Origin: Mangrovihabitans endophyticus
Lineage (GTDB): Bacteria > Actinomycetota > Actinomycetes > Mycobacteriales > Micromonosporaceae
Direction of reading: 5' to 3'
DNA length: 64,000 bases
Assembly (NCBI RefSeq): GCF_014646155.1
Contig: NZ_BMMX01000016.1
Span: forward strand, 57,159-121,158
The notes under the pieces are model-generated. The model did not search any database, was not told where the DNA came from, and saw nothing but the letters and a program-made list of their open reading frames with translations. Positions 51,746 to 61,461 of the stretch are shown piece by piece. Position 1 is the stretch's first letter, and every line of letters starts with the position of its first letter. The translations under genes were made by a program, and so were the position numbers.

Positions 51746-51763
51746 AGTCAAGCCGAGTTGACT
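51746..51763. promoter_or_regulatory. AGTCAA-N6-TTGACT inverted repeat upstream of nos
   Basis: A perfect 6-bp inverted repeat with a 6-nt spacer, 14 bp before the nos start. Its position between the Shine-Dalgarno and the likely promoter suits an operator; the regulator is unknown. TTGACT alone could also serve as a -35 for a promoter reading right. Confidence 0.45.
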
Positions 51764-51883
51764 ACGGAGGTTGGCACGTCCGGTGACGGCCGCAGCCGCA
51801 CAACCGGTGCGATGGAAAGGGGCACGGCCCCCCATTCGGGATGACCGCGCCCCTCTCGGTGCTTGCTCGAATACTGCGGGCGA

Positions 51884-53938
51884 TTATTCGCCGGGCGTCG
51901 ACTTCGTGATCTGCATCAGGAACTCGATGTTGGTGCGGCTCTGCTTGAGCCGGTCCAGCAGCAGATCCAGCGCCGCGTGGGACTCCAGCGAGGCGAGAAC
52001 CTTGCGGAGTTTGTGGACGACCGCGAGCTCCTCCTTGCCGAGCAGGATCTCCTCCTTGCGGGTGCCGGAGGCGGACACGTCGACCGCCGGGAACATCCGC
52101 TTGTCCGCGATCTTGCGGTCCAGCTTGAGCTCGGCGTTGCCGGTCCCCTTGAACTCCTCGAAGATCACCGTGTCCATCACCGAGCCGGTCTCCACCAGCG
52201 CGGTGGCCAGGATGGTCAGCGAGCCGCCGTTCTCGATGTTGCGCGCCGCGCCCAGGAACCGCTTGGGCGGGTACAGCGCGGTCGAGTCGATACCGCCGGA
52301 CATGATGCGGCCGGAGGCCGGCGCGGCCAGGTTGTACGACCGGCCCAGGCGGGTCACCGAGTCGAGCAGCACGACGACGTCGTGGCCCAGCTCGACCAGC
52401 CGCTTGGCCCGCTCGATGGCCAGCTCGGCGACGGTGGTGTGATCCTGCGGCGGCCGGTCGAACGTCGCCGCGATCACCTCACCCTTCACCGTGCGCTGCA
52501 TGTCGGTGACCTCCTCGGGGCGCTCGTCCACGAGCACCACCATGAGGTGGCATTCCGGGTTGTTGCGGGTGATGGCGTTGGCCAGCGCCTGCAGCACCAT
52601 CGTCTTACCGGCCTTGGGCGGAGACTGGATCAACGCCCGCTGCCCCTTGCCGATCGGCATGACCAGGTCGATCACCCGGGTCGTCAGGATGTGCGGCTCG
52701 GTCTCCAGGCGCAGCCGCTCCTGCGGGTACAGCGGCGTGAGCTTGTAGAACTCCGGACGGCGGCGGGCCTCCTCGGGCTCCATGCCGTTGATGGTGTCCA
52801 GGCGGACCAGCGGGTTGTACTTGTCGCGGCGCGACTCCCCGTCCCGGGGGGTGGCCCGCACGGCGCCGGTCACCGCGTCGCCGCGGCGCAGGCCGTGCTT
52901 CTTCACCTGGGACATCGACACGTACACGTCGTTGGGCCCGGACAGATATCCGGTGGTCCGCACGAACGCGTAGTTGTCCAGCACATCGACGATGCCGGCC
53001 ACCGGGACCAGCACATCGTCGTCGTTCACGTGCGGGTCGCGGTTGTCACGCTGGCTGTCCGAGTCACGGTCGCCGCGGCCCCGCCGCCGGTCACGGAAAC
53101 GGCTGCGGCGACTGCGGCGACCGCCGTCACCGCCGTCGTTGTCGTCGTCCCGGTCACCGCGCTGGTTGCGGTCGCCCCGGTCCCCCCGGTCGTCCCGCTG
53201 GCCACGCTGGTCCCGGTCGTCCCGGTCACCGCGCTGGTTGCGCTGATCCCGGTCGCCGCGGTCGTCCCGCTGGCCGCGGTCGCCCTGCTGGCCCCGGTCG
53301 TCGCGCTGGCCCCGCTCGCCCTGGCCACGGTCGTTCTGGCCCCGCTCGCCCTGGCCCCGATCGTTCTGGCCACGGTCGTCCCGCTGGCCGCGGTTGTTCT
53401 GCTCGCCGCCGCCGGACTGCTGCTCGCCGCCGGACTGCTGATGGCGCTGCCGGTCCCGGCCACCGCGGTCGGCACGCTCGCCAGCCTCGCTCGGCGCCGA
53501 AGTGGCGGACTGCTCGTTCGACGCGGTGTCGGTCGCCTTCGTCGCGGCGCCGCCGGACGATGCCTCCGCCGCCGGAGCCGAGGTGGCTGGAGCCGGTTGC
53601 GCCGACGCGCCCTGATCCGCTCCGGACGGGGCGCCGTCCGCTGCCGCGGACTCCGTCGCTCCGGTCCGGGCCGACGCACGCGACCGCGAGGACCGTGCCG
53701 GCGCCTCGGTGGTGGCTGCGCCCCCGCCGTTCTGCCGCTCGCTGATCGCCGTGATCAGTTCGCCCTTGCGCATGCGCGCGGTGCCCGAGATGCCAAGAGA
53801 GGCGGCCAGGCTCTGCAGCTCCGGCAGCAGCATGGCAGACAGCCCCGTGCCGCCCCGTCGACGCTTCGTGGCGGTCGCGGTTCCGGCGTCGTCAGCGACG
53901 TCAGAAACACCCGACGTCATGTCGGTGGTGTCGCTCAA
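51884..53938 (-). CDS. rho: Transcription termination factor Rho with disordered insert
   Basis: A 684-residue Rho, about 265 longer than E. coli Rho. The Rho_N helices are at about 34-68, then a disordered block (70-300) that changes from Ala/Ser/Thr-rich to Arg/Asp/Gly/Gln repeats such as RGQRDD, then the RNA-binding cold-shock fold (305-385), the P-loop PPKAGKT (440-446) and the Q/R-loop core. TTG 53938 is chosen because GGAAGG stands 6 nt upstream. Actinobacterial Rho proteins carry such inserts, which bind RNA and may drive condensation. Confidence 0.95.
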   Translation of the reverse strand: MSDTTDMTSGVSDVADDAGTATATKRRRGGTGLSAMLLPELQSLAASLGISGTARMRKGELITAISERQNGGGAATTEAPARSSRSRASARTGATESAAADGAPSGADQGASAQPAPATSAPAAEASSGGAATKATDTASNEQSATSAPSEAGERADRGGRDRQRHQQSGGEQQSGGGEQNNRGQRDDRGQNDRGQGERGQNDRGQGERGQRDDRGQQGDRGQRDDRGDRDQRNQRGDRDDRDQRGQRDDRGDRGDRNQRGDRDDDNDGGDGGRRSRRSRFRDRRRGRGDRDSDSQRDNRDPHVNDDDVLVPVAGIVDVLDNYAFVRTTGYLSGPNDVYVSMSQVKKHGLRRGDAVTGAVRATPRDGESRRDKYNPLVRLDTINGMEPEEARRRPEFYKLTPLYPQERLRLETEPHILTTRVIDLVMPIGKGQRALIQSPPKAGKTMVLQALANAITRNNPECHLMVVLVDERPEEVTDMQRTVKGEVIAATFDRPPQDHTTVAELAIERAKRLVELGHDVVVLLDSVTRLGRSYNLAAPASGRIMSGGIDSTALYPPKRFLGAARNIENGGSLTILATALVETGSVMDTVIFEEFKGTGNAELKLDRKIADKRMFPAVDVSASGTRKEEILLGKEELAVVHKLRKVLASLESHAALDLLLDRLKQSRTNIEFLMQITKSTPGE

Positions 53939-54226
53939 TGGATTCCTTCCGTCGAAAAAAACCAAGTTCACCCGGGTCTGCAATCTGGTGGCCGGGTGCC
54001 CTCGGAGCCCGCTCCGCAGAGCGTCACGGGACTTGCGGCACGGCAGCTCGACGGTTTCCCGCCCGTCTGGCGTTGACGGAAAGGTTCGGCGAGTGCAGCG
54101 ATGCTTGTCTGCTGCTCGGCTCGTGCCTGGTGAGAATGAGACCGGCGGACAGGCTCAAGGCCTCAGGGGTGCGCGCCGAACCGCAGAGATCGCTTGCTTC
54201 GCGGCTGTGCCAGGGCCCGAGCGTAA
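53939..54226. other. rho leader/intergenic region
   Basis: The 288 bp between thrB and rho hold no credible gene. Only the Shine-Dalgarno of rho is clear. A long leader ahead of rho would fit autoregulation by termination, known for rho in other bacteria, but I see no specific element. Confidence 0.4.
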
Positions 54227-55171
54227 TCAACTCTGGCGACCTGCGGCAACAGTACCCCGCTCGGCGTGTTCCACCATACTCCCTTGGACAAGGGCTCCGG
54301 TGCTATCCACGCCCAACATTTCGGCGCGCCACTCTGTTCCCGGGTGAAAATCGCCGGGCACCTCGGTGAATGCCAGCACACTAGGCCCCGCGCCGCTGAC
54401 CACGGCCGGGACACCGATCGAACGCAACGCCGAGACCAGCGAGGCGGTGCCGGGCATCGCCTCGGCCCGATATCCCTGGTGCAGCCGGTCCGCGGTGGCC
54501 GGCATCAGCAGATCTGGATCCCGGGTGAGCGCGTGCACCAGCAGGGCCGCGCGACCGGCGTTGAACGCAGCGTCACCGTGCGGCACGTCGGACGGCAACG
54601 CCGCGCGGGCGGTCGCCGTGTAGCCACGCTCCGCGGGCACGAAGACCGTCGGTCGTACGCGCTCGTGGGTGCTCATCCGCACCGCACGCGCGCCGGAGCC
54701 CTCCACCCAGGCGATGGTGAACCCGCCGAGCAGGCACGGCGCGACGTTGTCCGGGTGTCCCTCCAGGCGTGCCGCGACCCGCAGTGCGCCCGCGTCGTCC
54801 AGTCGCTGGAAGCCGTCGACGACCAGGGCCCGCGCCAACTGCACGCCGCCCACGATGGCCGCCGAGCTGGACCCCAGTCCGCGGGCCTGCGCAATGGTGT
54901 TGGCGCACTCCACCGCCAGCCCCGGCGGCCGCGCACCGAGCTCGTCGAAGGTCGCCAGCATGGCCTGGACGACCAGATGCTCGGCGTCCGCCGGCAACTC
55001 TCCGGCGCCCTCGCCGGTGACCGCAACGCGGTGCCCGCCCGCGGTGATCCGCGCGGTCAGCTCGTCGTACCGGGCCAGTGCCAGGCCCAGCGCGTCGAAA
55101 CCGGGACCGAGGTTGGCGCTGGTCGCCGGGGTGCGCACGTGCACCGGCTCGGAGACGAAGGTCAGGCCCAT
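54227..55171 (-). CDS. thrB: Homoserine kinase
   Basis: A 314-residue GHMP-family kinase phosphorylating homoserine for threonine synthesis. PATSANLGPGFDALG at the N-terminus, the ATP-binding RGLGSSSAAIVGG and GAGPSVLAF motif 3 are intact. It is separated from thrC by an RND pump, a broken MarR gene and an MFS gene, instead of following thrC. It starts 9 bp after the MFS stop. Confidence 0.95.
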   Translation of the reverse strand: MGLTFVSEPVHVRTPATSANLGPGFDALGLALARYDELTARITAGGHRVAVTGEGAGELPADAEHLVVQAMLATFDELGARPPGLAVECANTIAQARGLGSSSAAIVGGVQLARALVVDGFQRLDDAGALRVAARLEGHPDNVAPCLLGGFTIAWVEGSGARAVRMSTHERVRPTVFVPAERGYTATARAALPSDVPHGDAAFNAGRAALLVHALTRDPDLLMPATADRLHQGYRAEAMPGTASLVSALRSIGVPAVVSGAGPSVLAFTEVPGDFHPGTEWRAEMLGVDSTGALVQGSMVEHAERGTVAAGRQS

Positions 55172-55180
55172 CCGGTCATG

Positions 55181-56425
55181 CTAGGACGTGATCGCCGACC
55201 GGTCGCCGGCCGACCCGGAGGACGCGAGCCCGCGGGTCGCGATGCGCCACACGACCGCATAGGTGAGGGTGACGAGACCGCAGCCGGCCAGCACCAGCCG
55301 CTCGTCGACGCGATCCACGACCAACGCGACCGCGAGCTGGCTCACCGAGATCGCCATGGTGGCCAGCATCATGTCGGTGGCGAACACCCGGCCGCGGAGC
55401 TGGTCGGGCACCGCCTGTTGCAGGGCGAAGTTCGACATCACCCAGTTGGTGCCGCCGGCGAAGTGGGCCACGAACACCAGCGCCAGCAGCAGCGGGAACC
55501 ACGGTGCGACAGCCGCGCCGAGATAGCCCAACCCGTACAGACCCATCGAGACCGCCAGCCCCGGCAGCAGCCATGCGGCGCGGCTGACCAGGGGTCGCAG
55601 CACCAGCGGGCCGGTCAGCGCCCCCGCGCCACGCACGGCGAACAGCAGCCCGGCACCCAGGGCACCGACGCCGTACCGGCCAGCGAGGAGCGGGAACACG
55701 GTGAGGACGCCGTTGCCCAGTCCCGCCGCCGACTTCACCGTGACCAGCGCCCGCACCCGAGGCCGGGCGACGACGTAGCGCAGCCCCTCGACAAGCGCGT
55801 GCCAGGCCCGCGGTGGTCCGGCCGAGGCGGACTCGCGCGGCGCCTGCATCGGGCGGCGGATCGAGGCGGTGAGGACCGCCGCCAGCGCGAGGCAGGCCAC
55901 GGTCACCCCGAAGCTCGCGTACGGGCCGAGCACGCTGCTGACCACGCCGCCGAGCGAGGCGCCGACCACGGTCATGGTGCCCCACGCCGAGCCGGCGACC
56001 GCGTTGGCCGCGGCGAGGTCTGCGGGGTCCACCACGTTGGGCAGGGCGGCCGAGGCGGCGGGCGAGTAGAACGCCTTCGCCAGCGCCATGACGCCGACGG
56101 CGACCAAGGCGAGCGGAACGGTGGCGGCGGACCGGACCACGAACAGCAGCAGGGCCGCGGCCAAGGCCAGGAGGTTCGCCGAGATGAGGATCTTCCGCCG
56201 GTCGAGCCGGTCGGCGAGGATGCCGCTGTAGGGCAGCATCAGCGCGTTGAGACCGGTGTCGACGGCCAGGACCAGCGCGCCCCACACGCCACTGCCGGTC
56301 AGCTCGGGCAACAGCACCAGCAGCGGCACCATCACGAACCAGTCGGAGCCGAAGACGACCAGTTCCGCGGCGAACAGTCGGCGGAAGTCCCGGTTGTGCA
56401 GGAGCACCCGACCCGACCACGCCAC
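55181..56425 (-). CDS. MFS transporter
   Basis: A 414-residue major facilitator of about twelve helices, close to the enterobactin-exporter/macrolide-efflux (MFS_3) type. The loop motif ADRLDRRKIL between helices 2 and 3 and the NWVMSNFALQQAVPDQLRGRV region between helices 10 and 11 match. It lies 9 bp ahead of thrB in the same orientation, so thrB may be co-transcribed with it. Substrate unknown. Confidence 0.88.
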   Translation of the reverse strand: MAWSGRVLLHNRDFRRLFAAELVVFGSDWFVMVPLLVLLPELTGSGVWGALVLAVDTGLNALMLPYSGILADRLDRRKILISANLLALAAALLLFVVRSAATVPLALVAVGVMALAKAFYSPAASAALPNVVDPADLAAANAVAGSAWGTMTVVGASLGGVVSSVLGPYASFGVTVACLALAAVLTASIRRPMQAPRESASAGPPRAWHALVEGLRYVVARPRVRALVTVKSAAGLGNGVLTVFPLLAGRYGVGALGAGLLFAVRGAGALTGPLVLRPLVSRAAWLLPGLAVSMGLYGLGYLGAAVAPWFPLLLALVFVAHFAGGTNWVMSNFALQQAVPDQLRGRVFATDMMLATMAISVSQLAVALVVDRVDERLVLAGCGLVTLTYAVVWRIATRGLASSGSAGDRSAITS

Positions 56426-56504
56426 GAGAAGAGACTATGTGCCGCGCCGGTGGTCGCCCACCGACGCGGCACGGTGTTCTATGGCACAGGATTCGCGGCC
56501 CCGG

Positions 56505-59500
56505 TCAGGCGGGCGTGCCCCCCGGCGGCGGCGACGGACGGCGCGGCATCCGCAGCACCTCGAACTGGTCGGTGTATCCGCGCAGCGCCCCCGACGACGG
56601 GTACGCCTCGGACCGCAGGGAGTCGGCCGGAGCCTCGTGCGCGCCGCCGCTGGAGTCCGGCACGGTCACCGGCTCGGCCGGGGTGCCGTCCTCGTGGGCC
56701 GCGTGCCGCGGCGAGTCACCCTGGGCGCGGGCCGCCTTGCGCAGCCGGCGACGCTCCCGCTTGGCCCGCGACTTCTCCTTGCGGTTCTCCACCATGGTGT
56801 ACAGCGTCGGCACCAGCACCAGGGTGAGCAGCGTCGAACTGACCAGGCCGCCGATCACCACGATGGCCAGCGGCTGCGAGATGAACCCGCCCTCGCCGGT
56901 GAGGCCGAACGCCATCGGGAGCAACGCGAAGATGGTCGCGATCGCGGTCATCAGGATCGGCCGCAGGCGGTGCCGGCCGCCCTCGATCACCGCTTCCTGC
57001 ACACCCATGCCGCCCTGGCGATAGTGGTTGATCAGGTCCATCAGCACGATGGCGTTGGTGACCACGATGCCCACCAGCATCAGCACGCCGATCAACGCCG
57101 GAACGCCCAGCGGGGTGCCGGTGGCCAGCAACAGCCCGATCGCGCCGGTGGCGGCGAACGGGATGGAGATCAGCAGGATGATCGGCTGCAGCAGGCTGCG
57201 GAACGTGGCGACCATGATGACGAACACGATGGCGATCGCCGCGAGGACGGCCAGGCCGAGGTCGGCGAATGCGTCCGCCTGGTCCTGGCTGACGCCGCCG
57301 ATCTCGTACGTGGCGCCGGCCGGCAGGTTGAGGTCGTCCAGCCGGGCGGTCAGGTCGGCGGTGGTGGCGCTGAGGTTGGAGCCGGTGGACGTCCCGGTCA
57401 CCGTGGCGCTGCGGTTGCCGTCGATCCGGGTGACCTCTTCCGGACCATCAACTTCGGAGACGTCGGCCACCGAGTCGAGGGTGACGGCCTTGCCCGCCGG
57501 GGTGCTCAGCGGCAGGGCGCGCAGGGCCGCGGCGTCGGCCGGCGGGGCGCCCGAGGCGATCACCACGTCCTTGCTGACACCGTCGTCCACGATCTGCCCG
57601 GCGGGCGCGGGCCGGAAGGCACCGGCCACGGCTTGGCCGATCGCCGCCTCGGACAATCCGGCACGGGCCGCGGCGGCGCGGTCCACCCGTACGTCCAGGC
57701 GCGGTACGGACGCTGCGAGGGTGGTGCTCACGTCGGTGACGTCGGCGGTGGCCGCCATCGCCTTGCGCACCTGCTCGGTGGCATCGCTCAGCACGTCCTG
57801 GTCGGCCGCCTGCACGGTGACCGACAGTTGGTCGCCGCTGACGCCGGTGCTGCTGTCGCCGCCCACGGTGACCTCGCCGATGTCGTTCATGTCGGTGAAC
57901 AGTTCACGCAACTGGTCGGTGAGCCGCACCGCGTCGGCGTCCTCGGTCAGCGCGACGTTGAAGCTGGCGGTGCTCGCGCCGCTCGCGCCGGCGAACGGGT
58001 TGAAGTCCCCGTTGCCCACGGTGACCTGGTAGTTCTTCACCTCGTCGCGGTCCGCGAGCACGGCCTCGATCCGCTTCGCGGCGTCGTCGGTGGCCTGCAG
58101 GCTGGTGCCCACCGGCATCTGCTGGGTAATGCTCAGCGAGTCCTGGCCGGACTGGTCGATGAAGTTGGTGTCCAGCCGGGTGGACAGCCCGAAGGTGCCG
58201 ATCAGGATGATGATGCCGATCAGCACCGTGGTCCACCGGCGCCGGGTGGCGAACCGGATGATCGGCAGGTAGCCGCGCTGCAGCGGGCTGCGCCGCTCCT
58301 TCTCCTCGGCCGCGGCCCGGATCTGCTCGGCCTGCGCGCCACCGGCGGCGGGGCGCAGGAACCAGTACGCGAGCACCGGCACCACGGTCAGCGAGACGAA
58401 CAGGGACGCCACCAAGGCCACCGTGACGGTGATGGCGAACGGCGCGAACAACTGCCCGACGAACCCGCCGACCAGGGCGATCGGCGCGAAGACGGCGACT
58501 GTGGTGAGGGTGGAGGCGGTGACCGCACCGGCCACCTCGCGCACCGCACCCAGGATCGCGTGCACCTTCTGCTCGCCGTACCCGAGATGTCGTTTGATGT
58601 TCTCCAGGACGACGATCGAGTCGTCCACCACCCGGCCGACCGCGATGGTGAGGGCGCCCAGGGTGAGCAGGTTGAGCGAGTAGTCACCGATCCACAGGCC
58701 GATCAGGGCGATCAGCACGGACAGCGGGATGGAGACCGCGGTGACCAGGGTGGAGCGGACCGAGAGCAGGAAGACCAGGATGACGATGACCGCCATGAGC
58801 AGGCCGAGCAGGCCCTCGGTGGTCAGGCTCTCGATGGAGCGCTCGACGAACGGCGCCTGGTCCACGATCACCGTGAGCTTGGCACTGCTCGCCGATGCCA
58901 GGTCGGCGAGCTTGTCGTTGACCTCGTGCGAGATCGCCACCGGGTTGCCGTCCGGCGAGGCGGTCACCGCGATGCCCAGGCTCTCCACCCCGTCGGTGCG
59001 GGTGTACGACGTGGCCTGCACGGCACGGCTCTGCACGTCGGCGACGGTGCCCAGGGTGACCGGGCCGGACTTGCCGTTGAGGTAGATGCCCTGCAACTGC
59101 TGCACGCCGGTGATCGGGGTGCCGACCTGCACGCTGAGGGAGCGCGAGCCGTCGGAGACCGCGCCGGCCGGGATGGAGACGCCGTTGGCCTTCAGGGCGT
59201 CGGCGATGGACCGCGGGTCGACGCCGCGCTTGGCGATCTCCGCCAGCTTGGGCGTGATGACGACCTGTTCGGCGCGGTTGCCCGTCACCGAGACGTTGCT
59301 GACGCCGTCGATCGCGTTCAGCTCCGGCACCACCGTGTCGTTCAGCCGGGTCGCCAGCGCGCTCTGGTCCTCGTCGCTGGTGCTGCTGGCGGCCAGCACG
59401 ATCGCCGGGATGTCATCGGTGCCACCGGCGAAAATGGTCGGCTCGACGTCGTTCGGCAGCGTCGGCTGGATCCGGTTGACCGCGGTCTGCAGTTGGTTGA

Positions 59501-59816
59501 CCGCCTGGTCCAGATCGGTGCCGAAGGCGAACTGCACGGTGACCGTGGCGGAGCCCTCGCGGGTGGTGGACTGGATGGTCTCCAGGTTGTCGGTGCCCTT
59601 GACGGCGTCCTCGATCGGCTTGGTGATCTGCTGCTCGATGATCTCCGGACTGGCGCCCGGCAACGAGGCGCCGATGAACGCGCCGGGAAAGTCCAGTGAC
59701 GGCAGGAGTTGCTGCTTGAGTGACGGTATCGCGTACACCCCGAACCCGGTGATGACCACCGCGATCAGTGCGACAAGACCTCTGTTGGCGAGACTGAGCC
59801 GGGTCAGGAATGACAT
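56505..59816 (-). CDS. RND-family efflux permease (AcrB/HAE type)
   Basis: A 1103-residue RND transporter with twelve helices and two large outer loops. LTRLSLANRGLVALIAV starts helix 1; the proton-relay Asp pair is seen in IAVGRVVDDSIVVLENI, and helix 11-12 motifs near the C-terminus are intact. No membrane-fusion or outer-membrane partner is adjacent, as is usual in actinobacteria. The pseudogene of a divergent MarR regulator lies 143 bp upstream, so expression may be constitutive. Confidence 0.93.
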   Translation of the reverse strand: MSFLTRLSLANRGLVALIAVVITGFGVYAIPSLKQQLLPSLDFPGAFIGASLPGASPEIIEQQITKPIEDAVKGTDNLETIQSTTREGSATVTVQFAFGTDLDQAVNQLQTAVNRIQPTLPNDVEPTIFAGGTDDIPAIVLAASSTSDEDQSALATRLNDTVVPELNAIDGVSNVSVTGNRAEQVVITPKLAEIAKRGVDPRSIADALKANGVSIPAGAVSDGSRSLSVQVGTPITGVQQLQGIYLNGKSGPVTLGTVADVQSRAVQATSYTRTDGVESLGIAVTASPDGNPVAISHEVNDKLADLASASSAKLTVIVDQAPFVERSIESLTTEGLLGLLMAVIVILVFLLSVRSTLVTAVSIPLSVLIALIGLWIGDYSLNLLTLGALTIAVGRVVDDSIVVLENIKRHLGYGEQKVHAILGAVREVAGAVTASTLTTVAVFAPIALVGGFVGQLFAPFAITVTVALVASLFVSLTVVPVLAYWFLRPAAGGAQAEQIRAAAEEKERRSPLQRGYLPIIRFATRRRWTTVLIGIIILIGTFGLSTRLDTNFIDQSGQDSLSITQQMPVGTSLQATDDAAKRIEAVLADRDEVKNYQVTVGNGDFNPFAGASGASTASFNVALTEDADAVRLTDQLRELFTDMNDIGEVTVGGDSSTGVSGDQLSVTVQAADQDVLSDATEQVRKAMAATADVTDVSTTLAASVPRLDVRVDRAAAARAGLSEAAIGQAVAGAFRPAPAGQIVDDGVSKDVVIASGAPPADAAALRALPLSTPAGKAVTLDSVADVSEVDGPEEVTRIDGNRSATVTGTSTGSNLSATTADLTARLDDLNLPAGATYEIGGVSQDQADAFADLGLAVLAAIAIVFVIMVATFRSLLQPIILLISIPFAATGAIGLLLATGTPLGVPALIGVLMLVGIVVTNAIVLMDLINHYRQGGMGVQEAVIEGGRHRLRPILMTAIATIFALLPMAFGLTGEGGFISQPLAIVVIGGLVSSTLLTLVLVPTLYTMVENRKEKSRAKRERRRLRKAARAQGDSPRHAAHEDGTPAEPVTVPDSSGGAHEAPADSLRSEAYPSSGALRGYTDQFEVLRMPRRPSPPPGGTPA

Positions 59817-59959
59817 CTGCGCTCCCCCGAGGATAGTTCGTCCAGCATTGATATTTTGCCCGACCCGAACAAATGGTTTCCCCCGGGGCCGCGCTGGTAG
59901 CGTCCGTTACGCGATAGACCCCAGGCGGCCATCGGCGCGTCACATGGGAAGGAACGGCG
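59817..59959. promoter_or_regulatory. Divergent promoter region RND/MarR
   Basis: This gap contains the AT-rich AATATCAATG on the minus strand, a possible -10 for the RND gene, and GTTCG/CGAAC arms at 59838 and 59866 that could be an operator remnant. No MarR-type palindrome is strong enough to assign. Confidence 0.35.
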
Positions 59960-60455
59960 ATGAGCATCAACGAGCAGCTCATCGCTGACATCATGGGCGT
60001 TCAGCATGAGCTACAGCACCTGTTCGCATATGACCGCTCCGACCCAATTTCCACCTCGCACCTTACGGTCGCATAGCTGAGGATCCTGCTAGTGCTGGCT
60101 CGCGAAAAAGGCATCGCCGACGGCGAGCTGGCGCCGGCTGGACGTCCGGCTCGCGGCCATGAGCGGCATGATCGACCGTCTGATGTCCCAGGGACTGGTG
60201 GGACGCACCGGAGATCCGCACGACCGGCGGGTGCGCCGGGTCGCGCTGACGGAATCGGGCAGTCGGCTCATCCGGTCCATCATCACCGCCGGGGCCGACA
60301 AACAGCGCCGCCTCCTCAGCCGCCTCTCAGACGAGGAGCTCGCGGTGGTGGTACGGGCATCCGACGTGATGCTGCGCGCCGCCCGTGCGGACGCCGGCGC
60401 GGACCCGGTTACGCCAGATCCAGCGCCCGGGCGGCGACCAGCACGTCGTTCGTGA
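59960..60455 (+). pseudogene. MarR-family regulator, broken by stop and frameshift
   Basis: A MarR-like coding sequence starting at ATG 59960 with GGGAAGG upstream. It is read as MSINEQLIADIMGVQHELQ, then an in-frame TAG at 60074-60076 where TVAQLRILLVL is expected (CAG to TAG). After 19 more codons an extra base in 60134-60135 shifts the frame; beyond it LDVRLAAMSGMIDRL, GLVGRTGDPHDRRVRRVALTESG is classic MarR winged helix. The end overlaps convergent thrC by 47 bp. Two lesions argue against a single sequencing error. It would have controlled the divergent RND pump. Confidence 0.8.
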
Positions 60456-61461
60456 CGACCGTGGGACTCGGCGCGGTGGTGATCGCCCACTCCGGGTCCT
60501 TGAGCCCGTGGCCGGTCACCGTGCACACCACCCGGGCGCCGGCCGGGACCATCCCGGCTTCCGCCTGCTGGAGCAACCCGGCCACGCTCGCCGCGCTGGC
60601 CAGCTCCACGAAGACGCCGACCTCGCGAGCGAGCAGACGGTACGCGGTGAGGATCTCGCGGTCGGTGACCGACGCGATCAGACCGCCCGAGGTATCCCGC
60701 GCGTCCAGCGCCTTGGTCCAGCTCGCCGGGTTGCCGATGCGGATGGCGGTGGCGATGGTCGACGGCTCCGGCACCACCTGGCCGTGGACGATCGGCGCCG
60801 CGCCGGAGGCCTGAAAGCCGAACATCCTCGGCAGCTTCGCGACGGTGGCCGCCTCGTGCTCCTCCTGATAGCCCATCCAGTACGCGGAGATGTTGCCCGC
60901 GTTGCCCACCGGAAGGCAGTGGATGTCCGGGGCGTCGCCGAGCGCCTCGACGATCTCGAAGGCGGCGGTCTTCTGCCCGTGCAGCCGGTAGATGTTCACC
61001 GAGTTGACCAGCGACACCGGGAAGTCCACGGACAGCTTCGAGGCCAGCGCCAGGCAGTCGTCGAAGTTGCCGGACACCTGCAACAGCTTGGCCCCGTGGA
61101 CCAGGGCCTGCGCCAGCTTGCCCAGCGCGATCTTGCCCTGCGGCACCAGCACCGCACAGGTCAGGCCGGCCCGAGCCGCGTACGCCGCGGCCGACGCGCT
61201 GGTGTTGCCGGTGGAGGCGCAGATGATGGCCTTCGAGCCCTCCTCGACCGCTTTGGACACCGCCATGGTCATGCCGCGATCCTTGAAGGAACCGGTCGGG
61301 TTGGCGCCCTCCACCTTGAGGTAGACCTCGGCGCCGACGCGCCGCGACAGCACCTCGGACGGGACCAGCGGCGTGTTCCCCTCGTGCAGGGTGACCACCG
61401 GCGTGGTAGTCGAGACGGGAAGCCGGTCGCGGTATCGGTCGATCAACCCGCGGTACATCAT
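60409..61461 (-). CDS. thrC: Threonine synthase
   Basis: A 350-residue PLP enzyme converting O-phosphohomoserine to threonine. PLP Lys is K60 in NPTGSFKDRG; STGNTSASAAAYAARAG and GNAGNISAYWMGY are the phosphate-binding motifs. The length fits the short actinobacterial form. Its ATG overlaps the VOC gene stop as ATGA. Confidence 0.95.
   Translation of the reverse strand: MMYRGLIDRYRDRLPVSTTTPVVTLHEGNTPLVPSEVLSRRVGAEVYLKVEGANPTGSFKDRGMTMAVSKAVEEGSKAIICASTGNTSASAAAYAARAGLTCAVLVPQGKIALGKLAQALVHGAKLLQVSGNFDDCLALASKLSVDFPVSLVNSVNIYRLHGQKTAAFEIVEALGDAPDIHCLPVGNAGNISAYWMGYQEEHEAATVAKLPRMFGFQASGAAPIVHGQVVPEPSTIATAIRIGNPASWTKALDARDTSGGLIASVTDREILTAYRLLAREVGVFVELASAASVAGLLQQAEAGMVPAGARVVCTVTGHGLKDPEWAITTAPSPTVVTNDVLVAARALDLA

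Noticed and set aside
60092..60814. Plus-strand gene over the thrC 3' half
   Set aside because: After the MarR remnant the frame is antisense to thrC and has no family features.
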